DNA of 64,000 nt, taken from positions 3,658,001 through 3,722,000 of the forward strand of contig OW051472.1 of assembly GCA_932521025.1 (NCBI GenBank). The letters run 5' to 3'. Shown piece after piece: positions 21,405 to 32,856 of this stretch. Each line of letters starts with the position of its first letter. Position 1 is the stretch's first letter. The position numbers and the translations under genes were made by a program. The notes under the pieces are model-generated. The model made no database searches. It was not told the origin of the DNA and saw only the letters and a list, made by a program, of their open reading frames with translations. The stretch is from Oscheius onirici (Eukaryota; Nematoda; Chromadorea; Rhabditida; Rhabditidae).

Positions 21405-21990
21405 CTAAAGTGCAATGGTGTCTGTGGTGGATTCTGTGTTTGTTTGTCCATGGCTACGAACAAGTCAGGACAAGTTAGCTTTTCCTAGGATTAGATAGTT
21501 AGTTTTGAACAGGGGAAACGAGAAATCTAATGTTTGGACAACATTCTTCGCATTTCTGAGCGCCGCAGGCGCCAGGGCGGCGACAGCTGTCGTAGACGGC
21601 TGGTCTAAGCTATTAAAAAGCTGTGGTGTCTGTGGCTGACTCTGTGTGTTTGTCTGTTTGTCCATGGCCACGAGATTCGTCGTGACAAGTTAGAATTAGT
21701 CAGGATTAGATAGCAAGTTACTTTTGCACTTGGAGTTTTTTTCAGACTTTCGCCAAGTGGGAAGCTTGAGAAATAGGTATAGAGCCGATAGAAAACTGTG
21801 ACGCTACGACGCCGGCAGGCGACGAAGTCGTCTTGTAGACAGTAAATAATTGTATGTCAAAATCTTCTATTTTAAATTGCTCCCCAAGTTTCTGTCTATA
21901 TGCCGGAAGCATTAATCTCTACTATCTAAAGCGCAATGGTGTCTGTCGTGGATTCTGTGGGGGATGTTTGCCCGAGGCCACGAAATTTTG
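21405..21990 (+). repeat. Dispersed repeat R1, two copies and one 5' fragment
   Basis: Copies at about 21405-21605 and 21610-21850 and a truncated one at 21915-21990 share CAATGGTGTCTGTGG or GCTGTGGTGTCTGTGGCTGA, then TTTGTCCATGGCCACGAGAT. The full second copy ends GCGACGAAGTCGTCTTGTAG. The same element occurs at 23560-23810 and 49065-49405. No coding capacity is seen, so it is probably a non-autonomous mobile element. Confidence 0.7.
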
Positions 21991-21994
21991 ATGT

Positions 21995-23555
21995 ATTGTT
22001 AAGTCGCCGCTGTTACCCAGACGACCCGGGTTCGATTCCTCTCCTCGCCAAATATTTTTGCTAAATTGTTTTGATCAGGAAATAGAGTCAGGGTAACCGG
22101 TAGACGATAAGAAGGGACCGGTTGATCTGACTAGGGAAGGGGATCAGAAGGGATCGGTTGACTGGGGAAGAAGTGAGATTCCAAGAACGTATGGGAGAAC
22201 TATTTGTTAAGTTGGGAAACAGGCCGAAGCCCAGCGAAGACTACTTGTTCACTAAACTAGATCACAAGGGGCAAAAGTAGGGCTTCGAGAATATTTTGAA
22301 CCGACAGGTCACGTTTAATTTTGAATCTTAGATTTAGATTTTAGGAGAAAAACTGTCCTGTAGTTCGCGACACTCTTCGGATTGTGATAAACTTCGAAGC
22401 AGGGTACTAAATTAGCAGGAGTTCAAGTTGACACGGGTTTGAGGGAAAACCAGGCTCTTGGTGTAGGTGTTCAGCTCTGCAAAATAAATGATCTTTGCTT
22501 GAAATCTTTTGGATCTCCTTGCAAAAGTTTAAAATGTCTCTCTATCGCAGCTTCCGAAAATATCCTGTCGGCCTTTCCCCTTTTTCGACCTCGTGAGTCT
22601 CGACAATTGTTTCCCAATCTGCGGCTCCCACAAGAAATCTGATTGCTCCTTCGGCCCCTCTTTACGAACTTCTTAAAGTCCAAAAATGTCTGCCCATACG
22701 TTATGACCTTCGTTCCAGCTTTATTGCACTTTTTGGGTAGGCTTAAAGACGGATTCGAAACTGCTGAAAAGAGGAATTGGAAAAAAGGAAAGAACGTCTG
22801 AGATTACTGTGGAAAGCCCCCTACTCTCTCTCAGTTTTGAGTATCCGAGTCTCTGTCCTCTTGGGAGGATACGTGATCTATGCGGTGTCGGGAGTTGTGC
22901 AAAAGTGGGTAAAAGTTCTTTGATTAGTTAGGAAGAGAACTGAGAGACACGAGAGTATCGGACGTCGCCTAGATTAGAGTGCTTCGTGAAGTGCCGGGAG
23001 AAAACGAGATACAAGTCAGCCCAGAATTGAGAGAGGGAAAGTCGGATAGTCGATTGTAGAGAGGAGCAATGTAGAGAGTTGAAGCCGAACTACCGAGAAG
23101 AGTCAGGACGTCGCCCACATGAACAGAGCTGGGCTCTTGATTTGCCAGCAGAAAGAGAAGTGAGAGAGGAGTCCGAACACCAGGTCAACCGAGACACCGA
23201 AAAGCCAGTCCCTCTGTCCCTCTGTCCCTCTGTCTCTCTGTCCCTTTGTCCCTGTTCAAACTCTCCCCTCCAAAACATGTCGCCAGACTGGGCTGTCTAG
23301 CTCTCTCAGTGGCACATATCACATCATCCCCTCCCCGAAACAGAAAGATATACATAGAGACAGGGTCTCCAGAGCTTTGGCATTTTCTTTTAAATGTCCG
23401 CACACTTGCCTTTGCTTCTGAGCACGAGTCTTCTTTTATTTTAAATCGCTCCCAAGTTTCTGTCTATATGCCGGAAGCATTAAAAGCCGCATAGAGTTGA
23501 AACATAAAAGCCTCATAAAGTTGTTCAGTCAAAAACGGTGAAGTGAGTGGATCTA
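21995..23555. other. Repeat-rich DNA without a supported gene
   Basis: It contains a tRNA-like 3' half (GGGTTCGATTCCTCTCCTCG near 22030) without a matching 5' half, R2-type 5' fragments (near 23430-23490 and just outside at 21876-21920), and a CCCTCTGT microsatellite at 23211-23252. No exon chain could be built. Confidence 0.5.
23211..23252. repeat. CCCTCTGT microsatellite
   Basis: About five imperfect 8-base units are seen: CCCTCTGT three times, then CTCTCTGT and CCCTTTGT. Confidence 0.85.
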
Positions 23556-23559
23556 AACT

Positions 23560-23810
23560 AATAAAATGCTATGGTGTCTGTGGCTGACTCTGTGTGTTTG
23601 TCTGTGTTTGTCCGTGGCCACGAGAATCGTCGTAGCAAGTCAAGAGTTGTCAGGATTAGATAACAAGTTACTTTTGCATTTGGAGTTTTTTCTTTGGCTT
23701 CTATTGTGTCAGAGGGAAGCACAAAACTTTAGAAAACAGTAACGAACATGTAGAAAAGTTTAGTGCTACGACGCCGGCAGGCGACGAAGTTGTCTGGTAG
23801 AAATTTAAGA
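23560..23810 (+). repeat. Dispersed repeat R1, copy
   Basis: It starts GCTATGGTGTCTGTGGCTGA and ends CGACGCCGGCAGGCGACGAA then GTTGTCTGGTAG. It is nearly full length compared with 21610-21850. Confidence 0.75.
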
Positions 23811-23943
23811 ACCGATGGTACTGCTTTCATTATCAGTAATAACAAGTGCTTAAAGCAAACATTTATTCCACTGAATCACTATGGAATTTGCAGACATAGT
23901 TCTCCCTGAAAACATCACGCTGTGTTAAATATACTGTGCAATA

Positions 23944-25086
23944 TCATACTTTCACGGTACCCAGTTGATTCCTTTGGGCAGAAGTGAGAGCACTGTAGAC
24001 ATCACTGAGCCCATCCTTACATTTGCAGCCCCATGCAGGAAGGGTGATCGAAGTGGCTCTTGGACAGTTTCTCTTCTTACAAATATAGTTTGGCGATGTG
24101 TCTGTGGCGCAGGGAACAGTGGCGACTAGACCCTTCTGACCAAGTGTGTACTCGTCTCCATCGGTGTTCTCGTCGGAGAGAAGCTGGAAGGGAACGTCAT
24201 AGTTCAGTAGGAGAGTTACAAAATCTTTGCTTGCACTTACCTTCCCACAAACACAGTTCTTCATCACCAGTGACCCGTTGTCGGCAGCGAACTTGATTCC
24301 ACTGGAAATGTCGAATATCTAGCTTAATAGAATTCTAAACTCGTTAAAGCGGGAATAACTGATGTTTCCAGCAAAATATGTTCCTGCTTGATAGTAGAAT
24401 CCCATCCATGGTTGTTTGGCAAGTGGCTGAGATTGATTCGTGGCAGATATTGACATCACCTGAACTTGTTTTACTTTCAAAGCAAAAGACTGTCTACATA
24501 TTCCAATTCAGTCTTTCCGATTATCGTGGTCAGATAGGATCCGTACTTTTCACACTCTTTGTTAGCCTGTTGCCAGGTCAGAGGAGTTCCTCGAAAGACC
24601 TGAATAAGATCAGAAGAGACTTTTGCAACTGAACCTTGTAGCAGTGTCCCATGTTACGAAGGAAACCATCATCACAGGTAAAGTTTAGATTCTCAACTGA
24701 AAAATCCTTTTTCAAATGCTCCCAAGTCTGTCAGTTTGTCTGTCTGAAGCCCAAATTGGCAATAAAGAGTTAGCTTTGCGAAGATCCAATAAAAGTTGCT
24801 CTCTTCTTTTGTTAAAGTAACTTTTTACCAAAGGTAATTAGTCAGTTTGCAAGTTGAATTGTTTCAAGGACTGCTCCAGTTTTCGTAGATCTTCTGTAGA
24901 TTTCAAACGAAGGGATGAGATTGCTGAGTCGAGAAGAAAGAGCGGCAAATAATTTTATACCATAGGAGGAATCTATCTGCTCTAGCCTCGTTGCAATCCT
25001 TGTACTTTGAAATTTCCTTTGAAATTTCACCAAAACTCACATTGGGCGAGGCTGAATGGAAAGAGAACTAAGAGCAAAATAACCAT
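23944..25086 (-). CDS. Secreted C-type lectin-like protein
   Basis: The ATG at 25084-25086 begins a signal peptide, MVILLLVLFPFSLAQC. After an intron of over 300 bases the C-type lectin fold starts with CDDGFLRNMGHCYKVFRGTP and LTWQQANKECEKYGSYLTTI, the usual W..A...C...G..L pattern. The next exons give QPWMGFYYQAGTYF and NGSLVMKNCVCGK, then a Cys-rich C-terminus (ATVPCATDTSPNYICKKRNC, WGCKCKDGL). The EPN/QPD sugar-binding motif is not visible, so carbohydrate binding is uncertain. The stop is at 23944-23946. Lectins of this kind are secreted and often induced by infection in nematodes. It sits between the two kinase blocks on the same strand. Confidence 0.7.
24708..24800 (+). repeat. 5' fragment of dispersed repeat R2
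   Basis: TGCTCCCAAGTCTGTCAGTT followed by TTGGCAATAAAGAG matches the first 90 bases of the R2 copy at 57528. It lies inside the first intron of the C-type lectin gene. Confidence 0.6.
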
Positions 25087-25117
25087 TTCGATTGTACTAT
25101 AGGAGCAGTGAGGGACG

Positions 25118-25124
25118 TTTTATA
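25118..25124 (-). promoter_or_regulatory. TATA box of the C-type lectin gene
   Basis: TATAAAA on the minus strand lies about 32 bases upstream of the ATG, with CCTTATAAAACG as context. Confidence 0.5.
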
Positions 25125-25129
25125 AGGCC

Positions 25130-25710
25130 GCATATCCATAAAGAGCTTTATGCGTTTTATGGGTATGGCATCAAACCGTTAAAGTGCGAGAACTTCGGGA
25201 ATAATCTAAAGGATTCTTATAGAAAGATCCCTCGCCTTCCCGCCAAAAGTCTTCTGACCCTTGCTCGGTCGGACAGGCTTAGATTGGGATTAGTCAATCT
25301 GCTACCTGTTTGCCGTGGAGATTCGAACCAGCTGTGTAACAACAAATATTCTCCTTTATCCAAAAGTCCCCAACAAATACTGTTGACTCGTGTTAAGGAG
25401 AGGCTTATTAGGTCCGTTGCAGATCCATTCCCGTGCATCTTTTATGAGTTCTTTGTGTCGGTCTAACTGCTTGACAACATATAGCCATTGCCCTGTCAAG
25501 GTTGGTCCCCTCTCTCCACATTCAAAATGAGGCTAAATTGTAAAAGACATGTGGCTCGAAATTGTACTGTAATTTGATTCTCCGTGGCACCTCAGTAGGT
25601 GCTAAGCCCTATTGTAATCCAACTGGGCACAAGGTCATTCCTCTCACAAGACATTTGACACTTGTGTCAGTTGCAAGACGTAGCAATTACAAAAAAAAGT
25701 GATTTAATAG
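25130..25710. other. No supported gene
   Basis: Intergenic DNA between the lectin and kinase block 2. A minus-strand GGTTCGAATC T-arm-like motif (near 25325) is not part of a foldable tRNA. Confidence 0.5.
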
Positions 25711-25712
25711 TA

Positions 25713-27058
25713 TTACTGGTAAGTGTAGCCCTTTTCGTTGAGAAAGTCGCAAATCTGAACTGCTGTTGGACGGAGCGACTCCATCGCGTCAATCTTTCCG
25801 AACTCGTCGCGCATCTCGGATCTGAGACAGGCGTTGATCAGCTTTGCCAAATCTTCAGATACACCCACAAGCTTCGGTCTGGTCGGTTTGGGACTCTTCC
25901 ACAGAGCATCCCTCAGAGCTTTTCGAGTCTTTAGTTGCGGAAAAGGATGTCTCAAAAGGGTTCTATTGCAATACGAAAAAGACTCGTACCTTCCGCCGTG
26001 AGCCATAAAGTCCAAAACCATTCCATAGCTCCAGATGTCGCTCGAGTAGTTGTAGATGGCAATGCCATTGTAGCTTTGAAGCGTCTCCGGAGCCGAAAAA
26101 CGAAGCGAGGCATTGGGACTGAAAACTTGTTTGTTGAATGTTTCAAAACAGACTCACTTGGCAGAGTGAACATTGTCACTAGCGATTCTTCTGGCAAAGA
26201 TGAAGCCACCCAGCTTCAAACTATAACGACCAGTTTCGGGGTCGATATAGACGAAGATGCTAAACAGAAATTGTACGAAATGTGAACAAAGTGAACCTCT
26301 TGGAGTTGATGTTTCTGTGCATAATCTTCAGATTCGTATGACAGTAAGCAATAGCCAAGGCTAACTGGAAAGCGAGTCGAAGACTGTCTTCATCCTCAAG
26401 TTGTATTTCTTCCGTGACAATCTCTGTGCAAATTGGATAAGAACTAAGGATAAACTGTTTACGTTTCTCCAGGGTTCCGAACGGCACATCCTCGTAGAAG
26501 ATATCCGTAGCCTCATTCAAATTCATATTGGGACTGACGAGGAAGCGAGGTTGCAGGACGTAAGTATGCTGGACAAGATAGGTTTAAAAATAAAAATATC
26601 TCACCTCGATGATATTGAAGCAGATGTCCGGAATTCTATCAGGAGTCTTGCTCAGACGTGCAAGCTCCATCGCATTTGCTTTTTCGGGATTCCTCCGCTT
26701 CAGAGCCTCGTATAATGAGTGTCCTGACAGCATTGCTTTCGTCTCTCCGTCGAGTTTGACTCGGAGATAGATCCTAAAAAAAGTTCGCTCCATTTCTAAA
26801 ACACTCACTGTCCATTGGCTGCTCTAACACGGTCGAGTTCAGATTCTGTACCGTCCCGATCTTCAGGTTCCAGTTCTCCCAGATCACTCTGCTTCATAAG
26901 TTCAACCATTGGGAGGGGCTCGTTGTTTGGAGCTGAATACTTTGTTTAAATAGAGAAGAAATAGACGAACCGTTCATTTGGTTTCTTCTCTCCTCATCCA
27001 GATTTAATTGATCTCCCAAATAGCCTTCTTCCATTGCAATCGGAACTTCTTGACTCAT
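25713..27058 (-). CDS. Pseudokinase (cluster gene 5)
   Basis: The ATG is at 27056-27058 and the stop at 25713-25715. The N-terminus is MSQEVPIAMEEGYLGDQLNL. N-lobe exons include IYLRVKLDGETKAMLSGHSL and FYEDVPFGTLEK. The C-lobe has AFQLALAIAYCHTNLKIMHR then NINSKS (HRD becomes HRN, catalytic Asn becomes Ser), RYSLKLGGFIFARR (GGF instead of DFG), LRFSAPETLQ (APE kept), YSSDIWSYGMVLDFMAHG (helix F) and a final exon ending NEKGYTYQ. Introns are 30-45 bases. HRD and DFG are both altered, so a binding or scaffold role is more likely than phosphotransfer. The next gene upstream ends 202 bases away on the same strand. Confidence 0.8.
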
Positions 27059-27260
27059 CTGAACTCAATGAGAAAGTTAAATGTATGTTTCCAAAGATTG
27101 TTTGCCGCATAAAACGGAACGTTATTGAAAAAAGAGAAAAGATCTTGTTTATGAACGGCGAAACTGTGTTTTCTCATCGACAGCTGATAAGAACATTATT
27201 TTGAAATAGGAAGAGCCTTTAACTGAAGGGAAGATTATTAACGAGTAAATTTCAAAAATA

Positions 27261-29131
27261 TCAAATAAAAGTCGGTTTGTATTCGTGCTCCTCGAGACTA
27301 GTTCGGACTTGACTGGCAGTTGGTCGCAATCCAAGTGAATAGATCCTTCCGTCTCTGTTTCGTTTTTCGATAATGGTACACCTCGTGATCAGTTCCTCCA
27401 TCAGAGAAGATACTTTCTGATCGAAAATCGGCTTACGCCCATTTTCCAGTTCTCTCTTCAACTTGGACCTGGACTTGCAATCTCCATACGGATGTCTAAA
27501 AAGTGTTTGTGGTTTTTCAAATTTTGCCTTGGTCTTACATTCCTTGAGCCATAAAGTGAACGACCATACCCAGACTGTAGACATCAGAAGAGTAGCCGTA
27601 ATAGCTAAGAACTCTGTCTTTTTGTTCTTTGTCACTGATCGTTTCCGGAGCACAATAGGCAATCATCGGATTCTTTGTATCCGTGTGAGCTCGAGTGTCC
27701 GGCATCTTCGCAAAGACCAAGCCTCCCAACTTTACGTAATGTTGGCCTGTTGCACTTTGGAACATGAACACACTAAAACTAGCCATGACGGAATGCACAA
27801 AATATTGAAGTGATTTTTATATTGTTGGCAAATAAGTTTGAAAGTTTCAGTCATGTTGCGCATCTTCGTCTAAATCCACTATAAATTGCTCTCAAGTCTC
27901 TGTGTGTCTGTGTGTGTGTCTGAAGCTTTTATTGAGGATAAGGAGGGGAGCTTTGTGCACAAATGAGTTTTTAACAAGTCGCGACAGGAAAAGCAAGTGC
28001 GCGAAGGGTTCTTATGACTTGGATAGTTCCTTACTGGGATTGCGTGACTGGAACAGAGTGACAAGGGGAGAAGGGAAGGGACAGTAGGACTGAGACTCAC
28101 TAAAGCTGGGAACGGGCAGGGTGAACCATTCAGGTCCTACATTGTGAAATTAGGCTTGGAAGGGAGCTTTCGGTAGTTTCTTTGGGGGGTCGGGAGGAAT
28201 GAAAGGGAAACCACAACTGGGGCTCCGTGACAGAGTGAAGTCAGGAATTTCTACTTTAGCCCTGGAAGGGCGTTGCCAACCTTGTATTTGTAAAACTAAG
28301 CGGAAGTGAATCTGTATGAACTAAAGAACAGACACGCGCAAATATTCATCTGCTACTCACTGTCTTGGATTGACTGCTCGATGCATTACATTGAGCTCAG
28401 TGTGACAATACTCGAGGGCGGAAAAGAGTTCATAAGCGAACTCGAAGATGAGCCTTTCAGGAAAAAGCTGATCAATATCTCGACTCTCGTTGACAACTAA
28501 AAATCGTTGTTCAACAAACAAGAGCAGTCCTTACATCGTTCAAGAGTGCCGTAAGGAGCGTCCTCGTAAAGGATTGAGGTAGAGTTGTGCAAGAACTGAT
28601 CTGCGCTGATAAAGTACTTCAGCTGAAGAATGAACTTATGATGGAACTGAACATGACGTTTAAGAATCTTAATCACCTTTTCATACCTGTAACGCTTTTA
28701 GGTTAATGTCCTGTATTCTGGGAGTGCTCCGAACAACATCTCCCATTGCAATCTGTTCTGCTATGTCCGGATTTGTCTCTATCATGTATCCATAGAAATC
28801 CGAATGTTTTAGCAAGGCTTTTGTCATTCCCTCCAGGTCAAATTCAAGATAAAAACTGATTAAATTTGATTTGAACTTGTTTGCCTTACGCTTGATCCGT
28901 TTCTGACCAAACACGGTTCAGAAACGCTTCCTCGGCATCAGCTGGTTGTAGTTGTAATTCATTCCTCTTTTGAACTGCCGCGATTGGGATTAATTGATAC
29001 TGCGGGGCTGAAATATTTTCAAAACGGCTGAAAGCCAACTCACAACTTAGCATTTGTTCTCGCTCTTGGTTCAGTTCGTCATTTGAATACAAAAAGCGAT
29101 TGGGAACATTAGGGACTAGTCGGTCACCCAT
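27261..29131 (-). CDS. Pseudokinase (cluster gene 6)
   Basis: The ATG is at 29129-29131 (MGDRLVPNVPNRFLYSNDEL) and the stop at 27261-27263. The C-lobe has FELFSALEYCHTELNVMH-type helix E, HRAVNPRH in place of HRDLKPxN, HYVKLGGLVFAKMPD in place of DFG, AYCAPETISDKEQKDR, YYGYSSDVYSLGMVVHFMAQ, and ends LRPTASQVRTSLEEHEYKPT. The intron after the catalytic loop has grown to about 530 bases because dispersed repeat R2 (27868-28300) was inserted. Without that intron the two halves of the C-lobe look unconnected, so automated prediction may split this gene. Confidence 0.8.
27868..28300 (+). repeat. Dispersed repeat R2, copy inside an intron of cluster gene 6
   Basis: It starts ATAAATTGCTCTCAAGTCTC and contains GACTGGAACAGAGTGACAAG, CAGTAGGACTGAGACTCACT, CATTCAGGTCCTACATT and a 3' end GGGCGTTGCCAACCTTG. 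All are shared with 57528-58070. Confidence 0.85.
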
Positions 29132-29294
29132 ATGAAACAGAACGTTTAGAAAAAATGCAACGAGGAGAGAGAAAGAGAGCTTACTGATAGCGAAGACATG
29201 TTTTCTCACCGATAACAACATTTTGAATTAGCGGAGAAATGTGGCAGTCGAATCAAACGACTCTGGAGAAATGACACAACCGGGAACAAATAAT

Positions 29295-30934
29295 TTAATT
29301 GTAGTCAAGAAAGTTTAAGATTGCTGAAGCTGCAGGTCTTTTCTGTTCGAGAGGCAGAACATCGCCACTCGGATCGCGTTTCTCCGTTCTCCAACAGGCT
29401 TCTATCAATCTCTTCAAAGTGACATTAAGATGTTCATCCAGTTCAGGCCTAGTTCCTTCTTCCAGCTGTTCTCGTAGCTCGGTCAGAGTCACACCTTCGT
29501 TCGGTTTTCTACCTTCAAGTCAACTTAAACACTAGTTTGAGTACCGTAAGTATTTGATAAAATAGAGCAGCATGGCCAGACTCCAGATGTCCGAGGAGAA
29601 GGTGTATCTGTTGACACTTGTGCACATTGGAAATCGACTTGGATCTTGTACCTGTTCACGACGAGGCAGAGTTTCTGGTGCAGCATAAAGCTGTTGTTCT
29701 GGACTGAATTTGAAAGATGGAGACTTCTGTATAAGATTTCACCTGATCCACTCTTTCTCTTGGCTCAATGGGCTTTGGTAAGCAAAGTTTCCTACCTTGA
29801 CGAAATTGTGGTTGAAGACGAAGACACTGAAAAGTTTTTAGAATACATCTTTCGGGTCGAAGACGGCATTTTTCAGCTTTTCGATCTTCTGCGAAGGAGA
29901 TGAAGGGCTACACCTTTGCGGAACATCGCAAAGTTGGAAAATGTCGTCTTCAGTTTGAAAAAGCACTTTTCTCTCGAAGAGGTGTATTTTGAAGTGAATC
30001 TACCCAACTCACTTGCAAGGTCTGATATCCCCATGAACAATTCTATGCTCAGCATGACAGTATTTTAAAGCTTTTACCAGTTGATATGCCCATAAGATAA
30101 TCATTTCATCATCAAGAGGGTTTTGTACACAGTCTGAACTTCCCATTTAATGAGAGAGACAAACGCAAAGTCACATTGTTCCGCACAACCAAACATCGGC
30201 AGATCCATCAAAATACCCGTAAGAGATCGAGATTCGGCTGACGACACAAACGCGTACGTTTTCACTATATTTACATGGTCGTGTATCTTAACTTTTTTGT
30301 TTTAATCCTAATTTGAAGGACTAACTGTGTCATAAAAAGTAATTTTCCCGTGTTGTTCCTCAATAGACAACAGATCAGAGAGATTGGGATTGAAGAAGCC
30401 CATAAATTGCTGGTCGACCGCTTCACGATTAATACCAAGTTCGTGACCGGCTTTTGGCTGTTGTAACATGTAAATACTGTTCTCCCAAATGCAATAACAA
30501 AGGGATGGACCCACCCAAACTCCGTCGTAACTGTGCTGTATATCGTAATCTCTGTTTCGAACAAAACATTCTCCACTCTAATCGTAAAAATGTTTTGACA
30601 GACGATCGGAACATTTCGGTGGAAATGAAACAGAATGTTGATGTAGTCTTGAATGAGTTGAAAGATTTAAAACTTGAAAGACTTTACCTTCCTGTCGTCG
30701 ATGGTTTGGCGGTAATTGTGGCACTTGTCGGTCATTCAAAGTTTGCATGGAAAGGAGAGGAAGAAGAGGAAAATGCATTAGGTGGCGTATCTCATCTGAA
30801 CGGGAAAGATCGGCTATATACTGCGGAATGAGAAAGGGAATTAGAAATTGTATTGGTTTTTCTGTGTTCGCGGAACTGTCTGTCAGCGTTTCACAATCGG
30901 AGACATTTTCAGATGTCTCAGGTAGAAATTTCAA
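29295..30934 (-). CDS. Kinase-like protein with HGD loop (cluster gene 7)
   Basis: The stop is at 29295-29297. The 5' end is uncertain: the open frame reaches about 30934, and a Met at about 30778 (MHFPLLPLLSMQTLNDRQVP) is a possible start. The N-lobe includes NIVKTYAFVSSAESRSLTGI and LMDLPMFG. The C-lobe has WAYQLVKALKYCHAEHRIV, HGDIRPCN (catalytic Asp and Asn kept, Arg replaced by Gly), NFVKVGNFAYQSP (NFA instead of DFG), LYAAPETLPRREQ, YTFSSDIWSLAMLLYF, and ends KRPAASAILNFLDYN. Loss of the DFG Asp again argues against normal catalysis. Confidence 0.75.
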
Positions 30935-31287
30935 AATATCTGTTATACAGAAGATATATGATCAGTTATGTATTTGTTTTGGTGTTAAATGCTTAAGAAC
31001 GAATAGTGGAAATAAGTTATGCGATGAGAGGCGACAAGAGACAAGGTGCTCTGACAGAAGTGTGGACAGTTTTTGAAGGTCTTGTCTCCATAGATACAGA
31101 AAGAGACACAACAGTTCCGACATACTCAACGCAGTGAGTGTGTTGATAGAAATTCAGAGAGAAATTGAAACGTACAAAAGGTATTATTTCCGGCTGTGAA
31201 ACCTGTCAAAGCACTGTCAATAGAATGTATCACAGCTTTATGTCAATCACTACATAACAAAATGTCAGAGCATCAGAAATGTTGCGT

Positions 31288-32744
31288 TCACATGGTCAGA
31301 AGACTTTTGACGACTTCGCTCGCAGTTGGTCTCCTCTGAAACTCGTCTTCACAGATCCAACACTTCTTGATCAGATCGGCCAACTTCTCGTCAACATCGT
31401 CGTTGATCTCGGGTCGGTTTCCTTTCTTCAAATATTGGCGGAACTTTGTCTCGTTCTTGAACAGCTTCTGACACTCGGGATCGTCATGGAAAGGCTTCCT
31501 GGGTGCATGAGTTCTGAATAAAAACATTTACTTACTTTCCCTCATGAAGCATTGACCAGAGTACCATAGAGAATCCGTAGATATCAACCGAGAGACCATA
31601 CTCGGTTATATCTTCAGTGGAGATCATTTCCGGGGCTCGGTAGTACAGTTCTTCAGTCTTACTTTAACTTTATACGTTACTCTTTGGTTCAACGGTTAAC
31701 GTACTTGGCCGTGTGTTGTTGACTCGAGTTAGCTTCGCGAGCATAGCCGAAGTTCCCGAGCTTGATGGACCTTCCGTTCTGCACGTAGATGCTGAAATGG
31801 AAACTAGATTTACTACAGTACAAAACCTACTTTCTAGTCCGAACATCTCGATGAAGGATATTCTTGGAATGACAGTATTCCAAAGCCCTGGCCAGCTGAA
31901 GAGCAAAGGTTTTCACCAGGTTTAGAGGGATCTGAGCGCGGGAAGCATCTACAATAATTCTTGTGCTTTTTTAAAAGAAGAAGCCTACAAACATCGAGGC
32001 TGCCGTCGAAAGCGCCTTCCATGATGATAGCGTATATGTCTTCGGGCTTTGCAGACAAGGCGAAAAAGGCGACGATCTTTACAATGTTGTCGTGAATGAG
32101 CTGAAAAGCGTCGTTTTTAGTTGTTATTGTTAGACGCCACAAAATTTTCATTTTTCTGCTCAGCTCAATTTCCAAGGTGACGTCCCACCTAATCCTTTTA
32201 CAAGACCTAGCTTGTTGATTTTTATTAGGATCCTAGTCAAATAAATCACACGCCAGAACATTCTAATATTATGACCGACCTCTTGAGCAAATTTGATCTC
32301 CCTGCCTGGGTTTTTGCGATCTCCAGAAAGCTGGACTTGAGCAGCAACAGTTGGGGTCGAAATAGTCGCATCAGAATAGTCTCGAAACTGGCGAGTAATC
32401 TCGTTCCTGCCTCCGAGATACTTTACCAAAGCTGGTCTTAAATATATCTTTAAATCTAAAAAGAATCTCTTACCCAGCATATTTTTTCAGTTGAATGTCA
32501 GAACAAAGATAGTATCCTTGACCATTGTTGCCGACGGCTTGAAGTACTTGAAACTTTCCGCATTTCTTCTCCGTAGTGACTTCTACCTCGTCTGGAGGAT
32601 CAAGTTTCTCGATGAAAACCTCGATTTCATTATGGTAGGTGGACACAGTTCCTATTCCTAAAGGTTTTCTTTTAGATTTAAAGAAAGATAAAACCCACGC
32701 TTATGTGGAACAACCTGCTCGTCGGGAGCTCCACGAACTGGCAT
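31288..32744 (-). CDS. Kinase-like protein with intact HRD loop and NFG (cluster gene 8)
   Basis: The ATG is at 32742-32744 (MPVRGAPDEQVVPHK). The N-lobe shows a glycine loop (GNNGQGYYLCSDI), the beta 3 Lys (RPALVKYLGG, identical to gene 3) and the helix C Glu (NPGREIKFAQE). DNIVKIVAFFALSAKPEDIY and AIIMEGAFDGSLDV follow. The C-lobe has FALQLARALEYCHSKNILH, HRDVRTRN, SIKLGNFGYAREANSS, YYRAPEMISTEDITEYGL, VDIYGFSMVLWSMLHEG and RRPTASEVVKSLLTM. Apart from DFG becoming NFG, every catalytic position I can check is kept, so this is one of the best candidates for residual nucleotide binding. It starts 112 bases after the stop of gene 9. Confidence 0.8.
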
Positions 32745-32843
32745 TTTGTCTGGAACATTTTAATTCTGAATGTACGACAAGCACAACAAGAATAAGATCG
32801 AACTAAATCGACAGTTTTTATCAACCGGACAGAGGTAGAAAGA

Positions 32844-32849
32844 TTTATT
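32844..32849 (-). terminator. Poly(A) signal of cluster gene 9
   Basis: AATAAA on the minus strand lies 8 bases after the stop codon. About 95 bases further on, CATTCAG could be the trans-splice acceptor of cluster gene 8, which is operon-like spacing. Confidence 0.5.
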
Positions 32850-32856
32850 CGTCAAG

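Noticed and set aside
22010-22056. tRNA-like 3' half (GGGTTCGATTCCTC followed by TCCTCGCCA)
   Set aside because: No 5' acceptor half (GGCGAGGA) is found at the right distance and no D arm or anticodon arm folds, so it is at most a tRNA-derived fragment in a repeat.
21400-23900. CRISPR-like array from regularly repeated blocks
   Set aside because: Copies are long (200-250 bases), unevenly spaced and diverged, as for dispersed mobile repeats in a eukaryotic genome.
25290-25350. Minus-strand T-arm-like motif GGTTCGAATC
   Set aside because: The flanking bases do not form a tRNA cloverleaf.
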